NCBI RefSeq assembly: GCF_003610735.1
Contig: NZ_RAQM01000009.1
Span: 197,194 to 261,193 of the forward strand
Length of the DNA: 64,000 nucleotides
Origin: Tenacibaculum lutimaris
GTDB taxonomy: Bacteria; Bacteroidota; Bacteroidia; Flavobacteriales; Flavobacteriaceae
Reading direction: 5' to 3'
Position 1 is the stretch's first letter, and each line of letters starts with the position of its first letter. The translations under genes and the position numbers were made by a program. Below are positions 42,880-52,361 of this stretch, in pieces. The notes beneath the pieces were generated by a model. That model did not search any database and was not told the DNA's origin. It worked only from the letters and a program-made list of their open reading frames with translations.

Positions 42880-43617
42880 CTAATTTTTAAACTGATTTAC
42901 TATCATATTAGTTGTTAAATCTTGACCTTGAATTTTCATTGTCATATCTATTTTAGACTCTGTCAATATTCCCGATTTTTTATCAATATCAATAGATCCT
43001 GTTATATCTCCATCTGCTATTCCAGTAATTTTTCCACTAACATCTATTAAAACATTTTTAGAAGATATAGATTTAACTTTATAAGTAAAATCCATATTCA
43101 TCCCATCCTGATTTTTAGTCATTGTCCAAGTATCTCCTACTGCAACAGCATTTTCAGGATACACAACACTATTAGACTGTTCTGTAATTTTTTCTGCACC
43201 TTGAAAGTTCGGTTCAGCTTTTGATTCTAAGATGATACCTCTCTTATCTCCTTTCATAGTAATAACAGCATCCATCATAGGTTTCATTTGAGTTCTTATC
43301 ACTTTTCCTGCTTCGTCTAATTCTTCATCTTTTTTAGTTGAATCGTATGACATCTGTAAAGCACCTTGCTTCGTATCCATTGCCATTTTCGTATACTTTG
43401 CTGTACTTTCATAGGTGTCATTTGAAACATTAGTGATATCATATTTCATTTGAATTTCCATATTATTAGTCATCTCTCCTGTACCCATTATTTGAGCCAT
43501 TTTCATACTCATTATATAAGAATCTCCTTTTTCATAATTCAAACGAAGTAACACCTTTTCTTGCGCAAATGTTATTGTTGATATAAATAATAATAATACT
43601 ATAATTTTTTTAGTCAT
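42880..43617 (-). CDS. Exported DUF6263-like protein
   Basis: 245 residues with a signal peptide (KKIIVLLLFISTITFAQ). The mature part is beta-rich and methionine-rich (KMAQIMGTGEMTNNMEIQMKYD), with VAVGDTWTMTKNQDGMNMDF and a C-terminal strand series; these fit the DUF6263 family. Such proteins are predicted periplasmic or surface beta-structures without known function. It is divergent from the E1 dehydrogenase gene and followed by a terminator. Confidence 0.75.
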   Translation of the reverse strand: MTKKIIVLLLFISTITFAQEKVLLRLNYEKGDSYIMSMKMAQIMGTGEMTNNMEIQMKYDITNVSNDTYESTAKYTKMAMDTKQGALQMSYDSTKKDEELDEAGKVIRTQMKPMMDAVITMKGDKRGIILESKAEPNFQGAEKITEQSNSVVYPENAVAVGDTWTMTKNQDGMNMDFTYKVKSISSKNVLIDVSGKITGIADGDITGSIDIDKKSGILTESKIDMTMKIQGQDLTTNMIVNQFKN

Positions 43618-43724
43618 TTTTTATCAAGTTTTAATTTTTCACGAATTTATATAATTAAAATTTCTCATTTCTCATTTTGATTCTATTTTTTTTTTAGCCA
43701 CATTTGAATAACTATAACTTAACA

Positions 43725-45734
43725 ATGAAAACAACTCTTAACACAAACAACAATGTTTCAATGCTTTATAACAAAGGAAACCTTACTAATGAAACGCTAA
43801 TTAAACTGTACAAACAAATGCTTTTACCTAGGCTTATAGAAGAAAAAATGCTAATTCTTTTACGACAAGGTAAAATATCCAAATGGTTTAGTGGTATTGG
43901 GCAAGAAGCCATATCAGTAGGAGTTACTTCTTCTTTGACCAAAGATGAGTACATTTTACCTATGCATAGGAATTTAGGTGTTTTTACTACTCGTGAAATT
44001 CCTTTATACCGTTTATTTTCTCAATGGCAAGGAAAAGCGAACGGATTTACCAAAGGGAGAGACAGAAGCTTTCACTTTGGAACTCAAGATTACAAAATCG
44101 TAGGAATGATTTCTCATTTAGGACCTCAATTAGGTATTGCAGACGGAATTGCCCTAGCCAATAAACTAAAAGAAAATAAAAAAGCGTGTGCTGTTTTTAC
44201 TGGTGATGGAGGTACTAGTGAAGGAGATTTTCATGAAGCCTTAAACGTAGCTTCTGTATGGAACTTACCCGTTTTATTCTGCGTTGAAAATAACGGATAT
44301 GGTCTTTCAACTCCAACTTCTGAACAGTTTAATTGTGAACATATTGCAGATAGAGGCATTGGATATGGAATGGAAGCCCATATTATTGATGGAAACAACA
44401 TTTTAGAAGTCTACACCAAAGTTTCTGAATTAGCAGAGAGCATTAGGGAAAACCCAAGGCCTATTTTATTGGAGTTCAAAACATTTAGGATGCGAGGACA
44501 TGAAGAAGCTAGTGGAACTAAGTACGTTCCTGAAGAGTTAATGGAAGAATGGGCTTTAAAAGACCCTATTGATAATTATAGAAACTTCCTTATTAAAGAA
44601 GGAATACTTACCTTGGAAGAGGATGAAAAATTTAAAGACGAATTTAAAAACACAATTCAAGAACATCTCAATACAACTTTTGAAGAAGCAACCATTACTT
44701 CTTCAGTTCAAAATGAATTAAACGACGTATACAAGACTTTTTCTCCTACAACAATAACTCCGAATACTACTACAGAAAATATTCGCTTGATAGACGCCAT
44801 TTCAACAGGTTTAAAACAATCTATGGAACGTTATGATGATTTGGTTATTATGGGGCAAGACGTAGCAGAATATGGTGGTGTATTCAAGATTACAGAAGGT
44901 TTTGTAGAAGCTTTTGGGAAAGGTAGGGTTCGTAATACACCAATATGTGAATCTGCTATTGTTTCTCTTGCTTATGGCTTAGTGGTAAACGGAATGAAAG
45001 CAGTAATGGAAATGCAGTTTGCCGATTTTGTTTCTACAGGATTCAATCCTATTGTAAATTTATTAGCCAAATCTCATTACCGATGGAACCAAGAAGCTGA
45101 TGTTGTGATACGAATGCCTTGTGGTGCAGGTGTTGGTGCAGGACCTTTTCATTCACAAACTAACGAAGCTTGGTTTACCAAAACTCCTGGACTAAAAGTT
45201 GTCTATCCTGCTTTTCCTTACGATGCCAAAGGATTGTTAACAGCAGCTATTAATGATCCTAATCCTGTTTTATTCTTTGAGCACAAAGGCTTATATAGAA
45301 GTACCTATCAAGAAGTGCCTACAGATTATTATACGCTTCCTTTAGGTAAGGCTTCCGTTTTAAAAGAAGGAAATGAGGTTACTATTATCAGTTTTGGTGC
45401 TGCTGTGCATTGGGCTTTAGAAACCTTAGAGCAAGTATCTGTATCAGCTGATTTAATTGATTTAAGGAGCTTACAACCTATAGATACCGAAACAATATAC
45501 AACTCAGTTAAAAAAACTGGTAAAGTAATTATTTTACAAGAAGATTCCTTATTCGGAAGTATTTCTAGCGATATTTCTTCACTTATAATGGAGAATTGTT
45601 TTGAGTACTTGGATGCCCCTGTAAAAAGAGTTGCTAGTCTTGAAACTCCTATTCCTTTTGCAGGAAATTTAGAAAAGGAGTACTTACCAAAAGAGCGCTT
45701 TAAAGAAGAACTATTAGAACTAATAGCTTATTAA
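43725..45734 (+). CDS. Fused E1 alpha-beta 2-oxoacid (branched-chain) dehydrogenase
   Basis: 669 residues from the ATG at 43725; a TTG-initiated extension from 43704 is unlikely. The N-terminal half is E1 alpha with the thiamine-diphosphate motif GDGGTSEGDFHEALNVAS (about 162-180) and the phosphorylation-loop-like region FRMRGHEEAS. From about 350 the E1 beta subunit follows (RLIDAISTGLKQSME; GQDVAEYGGVFKITEGF; CESAIVSLAYGLVVNGMKAV). It decarboxylates a 2-oxoacid, most likely branched-chain, and passes the acyl group to a lipoyl E2, presumably the convergent gene. The fusion of subunits is typical of Bacteroidota. Confidence 0.92.
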   Translation: MKTTLNTNNNVSMLYNKGNLTNETLIKLYKQMLLPRLIEEKMLILLRQGKISKWFSGIGQEAISVGVTSSLTKDEYILPMHRNLGVFTTREIPLYRLFSQWQGKANGFTKGRDRSFHFGTQDYKIVGMISHLGPQLGIADGIALANKLKENKKACAVFTGDGGTSEGDFHEALNVASVWNLPVLFCVENNGYGLSTPTSEQFNCEHIADRGIGYGMEAHIIDGNNILEVYTKVSELAESIRENPRPILLEFKTFRMRGHEEASGTKYVPEELMEEWALKDPIDNYRNFLIKEGILTLEEDEKFKDEFKNTIQEHLNTTFEEATITSSVQNELNDVYKTFSPTTITPNTTTENIRLIDAISTGLKQSMERYDDLVIMGQDVAEYGGVFKITEGFVEAFGKGRVRNTPICESAIVSLAYGLVVNGMKAVMEMQFADFVSTGFNPIVNLLAKSHYRWNQEADVVIRMPCGAGVGAGPFHSQTNEAWFTKTPGLKVVYPAFPYDAKGLLTAAINDPNPVLFFEHKGLYRSTYQEVPTDYYTLPLGKASVLKEGNEVTIISFGAAVHWALETLEQVSVSADLIDLRSLQPIDTETIYNSVKKTGKVIILQEDSLFGSISSDISSLIMENCFEYLDAPVKRVASLETPIPFAGNLEKEYLPKERFKEELLELIAY

Positions 45735-45735
45735 T

Positions 45736-45766
45736 AAAAAAGCTCACTTAAAAGTGAGCTTTTTTT
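45736..45766. terminator. Bidirectional terminator between E1 and E2 genes
   Basis: A-rich arm, stem AGCTCACTT / AAGTGAGCT (45741-45749 with 45752-45760) and T run. It serves both converging genes. Confidence 0.85.
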
Positions 45767-45782
45767 ATTTCTATACTTTTTA

Positions 45783-47093
45783 TTAAAAATCTTGATTTAC
45801 ATTCCAAGACTCTAAAATCTCTTTAAATGTTTTAATAAACATACCTCCTAAAGCTCCGTTTACTACTCTATGATCGTATGAGTGAGATACAATCATTTTG
45901 TGGCGGATTCCTATGAAATCTCCTTCTGGAGTCTCAACAACCGAAGGCATCTTTCTAATAGCTCCTAAAGCTAAAATAGCTACTTGTGGTTGGTTGATGA
46001 TTGGAGTTCCCATAATCGATCCAAAACTTCCCACATTCGTTACTGTATATGTACCTCCTTGAATTTCGTCTGGCTTTAATTTATTAGCTCTCGATCTGTT
46101 TGCTAAATCATTTACCTGCTTAGTCATTCCAACTAAACTTAATTGATCTGCATTTTTAATTACAGGAACTATTAAATTTCCGTCAGGTAAGGCAGCAGCC
46201 ATACCTAAATTAATATTTCCTCTTTGGATGATTTTATCTCCATCAACAGAAATGTTGATTAGTGGATGCTTTTTAATTGTTTGCGCTACAGCTTGCATAA
46301 AGATTGGAGTAAAAGTTAACTTCTCCCCTTCTCTCTTAAAGTAAGCGTCTTTTACCTTATTCCTCCAATTTACAATGTTAGTAACATCAATTTCAATGAA
46401 AGACTGAACATGTGCCGAGGTTTGCACAGAATCAACCATGTGCTTTGCAATCAATTTGCCCATACGGCTCATTTCAATTACTTGATCTTGCCCTCCTAAG
46501 GTAATCGGTGTAGAAACTACTTTTTCAGCTGGTGCTGTTTTTGCTGGAGTAGCAGCTGGTTTTTCAGCCACTTTTGGTTGACTTCCTCTGCTTTCTAAAT
46601 ATGATAAAATATCATTTTTAGTAACTCTTCCTTCTTTTCCTGTTCCTTGTATCTTATCTAATTCTTCAATAGAAATTCCTTCTGTTTGTGCAATACTTTT
46701 TACTAATGGTGAGTAAAAACGATCACTTGATGAAGTATCAATCGTAGTAGCTACTGTCTCTTTAGCTACTTCAACTATTTTTTCTACAGCCGCTACAGCT
46801 ACTGGTTGTGCTTCCTCTTTCTTTGGTGCCTCTGTTGCTGCAGCTGCTCCTCCTTCAGTTTCAATAATGGCAATCGTTTCACCTACTTGTACAACAGCAT
46901 CTTTTTCAAATAAGATTTCAACTAAGGTTCCTTCTACTTCACTAGGTACTTCACTATCTACTTTATCTGTAGCTACTTCAACAACGGTATCATCTATATC
47001 AATAGTTTCTCCAACTTCTTTTACCCAAGAAGTTATTGTTGCTTCTGCAACGCTTTCGCCCATTTTAGGCAACTTCAATTCGTATCTAGCCAT
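45783..47093 (-). CDS. 2-oxoacid dehydrogenase E2 (dihydrolipoyl acyltransferase)
   Basis: 436 residues: an N-terminal lipoyl domain with K44 in ATDKVDSEVPS, an Ala/Pro-rich linker, a peripheral-subunit-binding domain (YSPLVKSIAQTEGISIEELDKIQG) and a catalytic acyltransferase domain ending in SHSYDHRVVNGALGG. It accepts the acyl group from E1 and passes it to CoA. The convergent E1 alpha-beta gene is its probable partner, giving a branched-chain 2-oxoacid dehydrogenase complex; E3 is not in the window. The lipoyl region is followed by one, not several, lipoyl domains. Confidence 0.93.
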   Translation of the reverse strand: MARYELKLPKMGESVAEATITSWVKEVGETIDIDDTVVEVATDKVDSEVPSEVEGTLVEILFEKDAVVQVGETIAIIETEGGAAAATEAPKKEEAQPVAVAAVEKIVEVAKETVATTIDTSSSDRFYSPLVKSIAQTEGISIEELDKIQGTGKEGRVTKNDILSYLESRGSQPKVAEKPAATPAKTAPAEKVVSTPITLGGQDQVIEMSRMGKLIAKHMVDSVQTSAHVQSFIEIDVTNIVNWRNKVKDAYFKREGEKLTFTPIFMQAVAQTIKKHPLINISVDGDKIIQRGNINLGMAAALPDGNLIVPVIKNADQLSLVGMTKQVNDLANRSRANKLKPDEIQGGTYTVTNVGSFGSIMGTPIINQPQVAILALGAIRKMPSVVETPEGDFIGIRHKMIVSHSYDHRVVNGALGGMFIKTFKEILESWNVNQDF

Positions 47094-47339
47094 AGTGTAT
47101 AATTTTAAACGCTTGCGAAGTTACTAAAAAGCAACGATTTTTTCATGATTTTATCCGTTAAATATTTTTGATTTCTTCTTTACTGATTAAATTATCCTCA
47201 ATTCAACTCTAAAAAACAACAAATAGATTATTGTTATCTCTATAAAAAACAAATATCATTACGAATAATCTAATATCTAATTAAACTTTTGTTTGTTCGC
47301 TCAAAATTCTATTTTTGAACTTCTTAACCTAATTAAAAA

Positions 47340-49979
47340 TTGTTGAACGAAGCTATTACCAAACTTAACTTCTTATTTGACTGGAGACCTTATCAAGCAA
47401 AAGTGCTTCAAAATTTTTCAGCTCATATAAATGATAATCACTTTCATATAGTTGCTCCACCTGGTTCTGGGAAAACAATTTTAGGAATAGAAATTATTAA
47501 AAGAATAGGTAAAAAAACATTGATTCTAGCTCCCACTTTAACCATTAGAAATCAATGGGAAGATCGTTTACAAAACTTTTTTACTACCGATTGTAATTTT
47601 TCTCAGGTTTCATTTGACATTAAGCAACCTTCTGATATTACTTTTTCTACATATCAGGCTTTACACAGTTTTTATAAGTCTTTTGATACTAAGGAAGCCT
47701 ATTATAATTTCTTTAAAAAACATCAAATAGAAGTTTTGTTATTAGATGAAGCTCATCACTTAAAAAACGCTTGGTGGAAATGTTTATTTGACTTAAAAGA
47801 ACAACACATGCAAACTGTTGTTGCCTTAACCGCTACTCCACCGTATGACAGTGACAATACTGAAATTCAAAAATATTTTAAACTGTGTGGTGAAATTGAT
47901 GATGAAATTGTAGTTCCTGATTTAGTGAAAGAACAAAATCTTTGTCCACATCAAGATTTAGTTTTTCTATCCAAACCTGAAGATCAAGAAATTAATTTTA
48001 TTACTGATTTTAGGCTTAAAATAGCTCAGTTTGTTACTGACATTTTAAAAGATGAAGAATTTATTTCTTTTCTAAAACAACACAGATTTTATGCTAAAAC
48101 AGAGGAAAACTTAGAAGAACTCTACAAGTATTCTGATTTCTTTTCTTCTATGTTAATCTTCTTACACGAAGCAGGAGAAACTATTCCTTTTGAAAAGCTA
48201 CATGTATTAGGTTTTGATAAAAATGAAGAGATTGATTTTCCTTCAATTGCAAATGAATGGATTCAAATTTTGTTTCAACACTTATTAGTAACTGATCGTG
48301 AAAATCTTATTGAAGATGAAGTTTATTTAGATTTCTTAGAAAAAAAACTTCGAAAATTGGCAGTTTTTAGTAAAAACAAAGTCAATTTAGTAGGAAATGA
48401 GCTTTTGTATAAATCACTAAGTAATAGTCCAAGTAAGTTAAAAAGTATTACCACTATTGTTCAACAAGAACAACAAAATTTACAAAACGATTTACGTTGT
48501 GTTATTTTATCTGATTATATTAGAAAAGAATACCTAAACTGTTCTTTACCTGAAATAAAAGAAATTAAAAAACTAGGAGTTATTCCTATTTTTCATCATA
48601 TTAGAACAACTACTAAAAACAAAAATAGTTTAGCTGTTCTTACGGGTAGTTTAGTAATTATTCATAGTAGTAATATTGCTAAACTTGGTTTGGTTGACGC
48701 TATTGATAACTACAATTACACTCCTTTAAAATCGGATACCGAGTTTGTAATTCTTACAACTAAAAATTCATCTAAACATAGTATTGTTGAAGCTATTACT
48801 CAGCTTTTTGAACTCGGGCATATCAAAATTTTAGTGGGCACGAAATCGTTATTAGGTGAAGGTTGGGACGCCCCATCCATCAATAGCTTAATTTTGGCTT
48901 CTGTTATAGGCTCATTTGTTACTTCAAATCAAATGCGTGGTCGTGCAATTCGAGTAGATAGCAAAAACCCTAATAAAGTTGGTTTAATTTGGCATTTGGC
49001 TTGTATTGATACTTCGGATGAGTTTGGAGGACGAGATTTTGAAATTCTTGCTCGTCGTTTTAATGCTTTCTTAGGTATTTCCAATGGTAAAAAAGCTGTT
49101 ATAACTAGCGGAATTGAACGTTTACAGCTTCCTACTAATTTTATTGATGAAGATATTCAACAACAAAATAAAAAGACTTTAGAGCTTTCTAAAAACAGAA
49201 ATTTAATTTCTCAACGATGGACAAATGCCATTAGCAATGGAAAAGGAATTATTAAAGAACTTACCTTTTTTAATGAAAAGAATAAACAATATCCTAAACA
49301 GAAAAAGTTGTATTATCAAGATATTGTAAAATACACGATTGGTGAAATTATTATTGGTTTATCCTTTTTTCTTCCTGAATTTATCATCAAAAACTTTAAT
49401 GTTTTATTACAAAAGGGAATTATTTACTTCCTATTTGCTTTGTCTTCTGCCTTAGGACTAACTTTTGGTTATAAAATTTATAAGTCTGTTCAATTGTATA
49501 TATACTTCGGATTGATTCATAAAAAAATAGATAAAATTGCATTGGCTATTTTGGAATCTCTTTATGAGCTAAACCTTTTAACAACACCATTAAACGATAT
49601 ACAAGTTCAAACTCAATTATTAGCTAAAGGAAATGTTTCTTGTACTATTCACGGAGCAAACAGGTATGAAAGCACACTATTCATAAAGGCTTTGGATGAG
49701 TTGTTACAACCTATCGATAACCCCAAATATTTACTGATAAAAACGAGTTGGTTCCGCAGAAAATTAAAGTTAAATAATTTCTTTCCTGTTCCAGAAATTT
49801 TTGGTGTTCGTAAAAAAGAATGTCTGGTTTTTCAATCTAATTGGAACAAACATCTTGGTAAATCTAAGTTAGTATACACACGAACTTTGGATGGAAGAAA
49901 ACTGTTACTAAAGGCACGTCTTTTCCATATTCATAATGTGAATAGTGAACTTACTAAGAAAAATGTTGTTTGGAAATAG
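47340..49979 (+). CDS. SF2 (DEAH) helicase with membrane segments
   Basis: 879 residues. Helicase motifs: Walker A PPGSGKT (residues 40-46), DEAH at 137-140, TAT at 165-167, and motif VI QMRGRAIR near 530, preceded by LGEGWDAPSINSLIL. So both RecA-like lobes are present. Residues of about 665-725 contain hydrophobic helices (EIIIGLSFFLPEFII; GIIYFLFALSSALGLTFGY), followed by a 150-residue C-terminal region. An ATP-driven nucleic-acid motor tethered to the membrane is unusual. No ATG is near the start; TTG codons at 47340 and 47343 are the only candidates. It has no defence-gene neighbours. The function is unknown. Confidence 0.87.
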   Translation: MLNEAITKLNFLFDWRPYQAKVLQNFSAHINDNHFHIVAPPGSGKTILGIEIIKRIGKKTLILAPTLTIRNQWEDRLQNFFTTDCNFSQVSFDIKQPSDITFSTYQALHSFYKSFDTKEAYYNFFKKHQIEVLLLDEAHHLKNAWWKCLFDLKEQHMQTVVALTATPPYDSDNTEIQKYFKLCGEIDDEIVVPDLVKEQNLCPHQDLVFLSKPEDQEINFITDFRLKIAQFVTDILKDEEFISFLKQHRFYAKTEENLEELYKYSDFFSSMLIFLHEAGETIPFEKLHVLGFDKNEEIDFPSIANEWIQILFQHLLVTDRENLIEDEVYLDFLEKKLRKLAVFSKNKVNLVGNELLYKSLSNSPSKLKSITTIVQQEQQNLQNDLRCVILSDYIRKEYLNCSLPEIKEIKKLGVIPIFHHIRTTTKNKNSLAVLTGSLVIIHSSNIAKLGLVDAIDNYNYTPLKSDTEFVILTTKNSSKHSIVEAITQLFELGHIKILVGTKSLLGEGWDAPSINSLILASVIGSFVTSNQMRGRAIRVDSKNPNKVGLIWHLACIDTSDEFGGRDFEILARRFNAFLGISNGKKAVITSGIERLQLPTNFIDEDIQQQNKKTLELSKNRNLISQRWTNAISNGKGIIKELTFFNEKNKQYPKQKKLYYQDIVKYTIGEIIIGLSFFLPEFIIKNFNVLLQKGIIYFLFALSSALGLTFGYKIYKSVQLYIYFGLIHKKIDKIALAILESLYELNLLTTPLNDIQVQTQLLAKGNVSCTIHGANRYESTLFIKALDELLQPIDNPKYLLIKTSWFRRKLKLNNFFPVPEIFGVRKKECLVFQSNWNKHLGKSKLVYTRTLDGRKLLLKARLFHIHNVNSELTKKNVVWK

Positions 49980-49987
49980 GTTTTAAA

Positions 49988-50890
49988 TTATACCCAGTTT
50001 TTAGGTTTAGCCAATACCTTTAATAATTTTGCTTCTTCAGAACCTTCTTCTGGATGGTGATTGTATTTCCACTGTACCGTTGGTGGTAAACTCATTAAAA
50101 TACTTTCTATACGTCCGTTCGTTTTTAATCCAAACAACGTTCCTCTATCATGTACTAAATTAAATTCTACATAACGACCACGACGTACTTCTTGCCAATC
50201 TTTGTGCTCTTGAGTGTACGCTATATCTTTTCTTCTCTCAACAACTGGTACATATGAGTTTAAAAAGCTATTTCCTACTTCGGTAACAAAATCATATCGA
50301 TCTTGCATAGAGAACTCTTCTGTTTCTTTTAAATAGTCAAAGAACAAACCTCCTAAACCACGTGCTTCATTTCTGTGTGCATTCCAGAAATAGTTATCAC
50401 AGGTTTCTTTAAATTTTGGATAAAAGTCTGGGTTGTGCTTATCACAAGCTTCTTTACAAACAGTGTGAAAATGTTTTGCATCTTCTTCAAATAAGTAATA
50501 CGGAGTTAAATCTTGTCCACCACCAAACCATTGTGTAACAATGTTTCCATCACCGTCATACATTTCAAAATAACGCCAGTTAGCGTGTACTGTAGGTACA
50601 AATGGATTCTTTGGATGGATTACTAAACTTAATCCACAAGCGAAAAAGTCTCCACTTTCCACTCCAAATTGCTTTCTTAATGCTTCAGGCAACTCACCAA
50701 AAACTTTAGATATATTTACACCTCCTTTTTCAAAAATATTTCCATTTTCAATCACACGAGTTCTACCTCCTCCACCTTCAGCACGTTCCCATAAATCTTC
50801 TTGAAACTTAGCTTTCCCATCTATAGCTTCTAATTTAGATGTTATGGTATCTTGTAATTCTTGAATGTAGGCGTAAAATTGTTCTTTCAT
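49988..50890 (-). CDS. hemF: Oxygen-dependent coproporphyrinogen III oxidase
   Basis: 300 residues from the ATG at 50890 (MKEQFYAYIQ), the normal HemF length; the longer frame to 50914 would need a TTG. It converts coproporphyrinogen III to protoporphyrinogen IX with oxygen. Conserved stretches include GGGGRTRVIENG, VHANWRYFEM, WFGGGQDLTPYY and GRYVEFNLVHDRGTLFGL. It is the last hem gene of the leftward arm, just after the EI24 membrane gene. Dependence on oxygen fits an aerobic lifestyle; no hemN was seen here. Confidence 0.96.
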   Translation of the reverse strand: MKEQFYAYIQELQDTITSKLEAIDGKAKFQEDLWERAEGGGGRTRVIENGNIFEKGGVNISKVFGELPEALRKQFGVESGDFFACGLSLVIHPKNPFVPTVHANWRYFEMYDGDGNIVTQWFGGGQDLTPYYLFEEDAKHFHTVCKEACDKHNPDFYPKFKETCDNYFWNAHRNEARGLGGLFFDYLKETEEFSMQDRYDFVTEVGNSFLNSYVPVVERRKDIAYTQEHKDWQEVRRGRYVEFNLVHDRGTLFGLKTNGRIESILMSLPPTVQWKYNHHPEEGSEEAKLLKVLAKPKNWV

Positions 50891-50920
50891 GTGTTTGTTT
50901 CTGTTGAAGTGCAAAAGTAC

Positions 50921-51667
50921 TTATTCTGGTAATTTTTTAAGCTGTATTTTCTTAATAGTTTCTGTAGTAGCTGCGGTTACTGATAATGGTAATACGAGAA
51001 TTACTCCGATTACAGGAATTAATAAAAATAGCATAAATACAACTCCATTTCCTATAGCTAACCCCTTGTTTTCTTTTACAAAATTGATACTTTCTCTGTA
51101 TTTAAAATGACGTTCAAGCGTATAGTCCATATTTCCAAAACCTGCATAATATGCTTGCATTAAAAATAGTAACACAGTTGAAACAATACCAATCACAGGA
51201 ATCAACCCTAATAATAAGATAGGAATTGTCAATAAGAGTTCTCTAGTTAAATTCCTAAGGTTTATTCGTATACCTCTAATTAATTGTTCTTGAAAAGAAG
51301 TTATTCTATGCGTATGATCTTCTCCTCTAAGATAATCTTCAATTTTTTCTGAAACTGGACTCATAAAAGGTGCAGATAAAGCCATTACAATATGTTTGTA
51401 TAATACCAAACCTATTACCACAATAAGTAATCCACTTAAAAAAGTACTAATTACTTCAAAGGTTTCTTTACCAAATTCCCATTTCCAAAAATTTGCTACA
51501 TAATGACCTATGTTATCTGAAAATGTATATGCCATAAAGCCAACAAATGTTGCTGTTAATAAGCTTATAAACATAGGAATGATAAAATACTTCCATAGCT
51601 TTAATTTAGATATCAGTCCGAATGCACCGAAGTACGCTTGAATTCCTTTTACAATATTTTGTATCAT
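50921..51667 (-). CDS. EI24/CysZ-like membrane protein
   Basis: 248 residues with several membrane helices (YFIIPMFISLLTATFVGFMAY; FLSGLLIVVIGLVLY; LLTIPILLLGLIPVIGIV; VVFMLFLLIPVIGVILVLPL). The family motif ALSAPFMSPVSEKIEDYLRG is typical of EI24/CysZ proteins, which in enterobacteria support sulfate uptake. The role here is not clear. It starts the hemF end of the cluster and lies 30 bases before hemF, so the pair is likely co-transcribed. A terminator separates it from the thioredoxin-like gene upstream. Confidence 0.85.
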   Translation of the reverse strand: MIQNIVKGIQAYFGAFGLISKLKLWKYFIIPMFISLLTATFVGFMAYTFSDNIGHYVANFWKWEFGKETFEVISTFLSGLLIVVIGLVLYKHIVMALSAPFMSPVSEKIEDYLRGEDHTHRITSFQEQLIRGIRINLRNLTRELLLTIPILLLGLIPVIGIVSTVLLFLMQAYYAGFGNMDYTLERHFKYRESINFVKENKGLAIGNGVVFMLFLLIPVIGVILVLPLSVTAATTETIKKIQLKKLPE

Positions 51668-51683
51668 TTCTTTTTTTGTGTGA

Positions 51684-51720
51684 AAATAAAAAACCTCTTT
51701 CGATTAGGAAAGAGGTTTAA
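51684..51720 (-). terminator. Terminator after the thioredoxin-like gene
   Basis: Stem AAACCTCTTTC / GAAAGAGGTTT (51691-51701 with 51708-51718) and a six-base loop; on the minus strand a T run follows. Confidence 0.83.
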
Positions 51721-51738
51721 AAAATATTGTTATTTCAA

Positions 51739-52341
51739 CTACTTTAAAATTGGTGCTAAAAAGTCTTCGAAATTCTTAGTATTAATTTCGTTTACTTCAT
51801 CCCAACCAACTTCTTTTGTTGGTGTAGCTGCTCCTCTTTTAACATTGATGAATTGTTTGTCTTTATCAATTAAGTATGCTGTAGGATAATCTAGTTTATG
51901 AACAAACCCGCTAATATCTAAATATCCTTTTTCAACCTTATCTATGTCTCTTGCAGGCACTAATTTTATTCTTTTATCTAACTTTTCAGCCATTTTCTTA
52001 ACTTTTGCCTCTTTGTCCCAAAAAACCATAATAAACTCTAACTTATTATGATATTTTTCAACCATAGCATTTAAAGCTGGTACATCTCCCCAACAAGGAG
52101 CTGACCAAGTAGCATTGGCTATAAGTACGATTGGCTTGTTAATTTTGTCTGTACTTACCGTTTTGCTATCCATTGTAGTAAAGTTGTAATTTAACAAATA
52201 AGAGCCTTTAATGCACTTATCAATCAAACCTTCGGTACTTTCTTCTACACAATTATTTACTGCAAAATTGTAATACGTTTTATTTTGTGCGAATGTAACA
52301 GTCGTTAAAAAACACATCAAAACAAAAAATAAGTTCTTCAT
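51739..52341 (-). CDS. Secreted thioredoxin-like (TlpA-type) protein lacking the first active-site Cys
   Basis: 200 residues with a signal peptide (LFFVLMCFLTTVTFAQ). The thioredoxin fold is visible (PIVLIANATWSAPCWGDVPALNAMV, later LDYPTAYLIDKDKQFI with the cis-proline). The usual W-C-x-x-C site reads W-S-A-P-C, so only one active-site cysteine remains; two other cysteines lie in NNCVEESTEGLIDKC. It cannot be a normal dithiol reductase, but could bind thiols or heme-related ligands. It lies between hemE and the EI24 gene. Confidence 0.8.
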   Translation of the reverse strand: MKNLFFVLMCFLTTVTFAQNKTYYNFAVNNCVEESTEGLIDKCIKGSYLLNYNFTTMDSKTVSTDKINKPIVLIANATWSAPCWGDVPALNAMVEKYHNKLEFIMVFWDKEAKVKKMAEKLDKRIKLVPARDIDKVEKGYLDISGFVHKLDYPTAYLIDKDKQFINVKRGAATPTKEVGWDEVNEINTKNFEDFLAPILK

Positions 52342-52361
52342 TTTTAATTATTTAAAGGGGG

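Noticed and set aside
47094..47339. The 246-base gap before the helicase as a possible small RNA or riboswitch
   Set aside because: AT-rich, with no convincing stem set or conserved aptamer motif visible.
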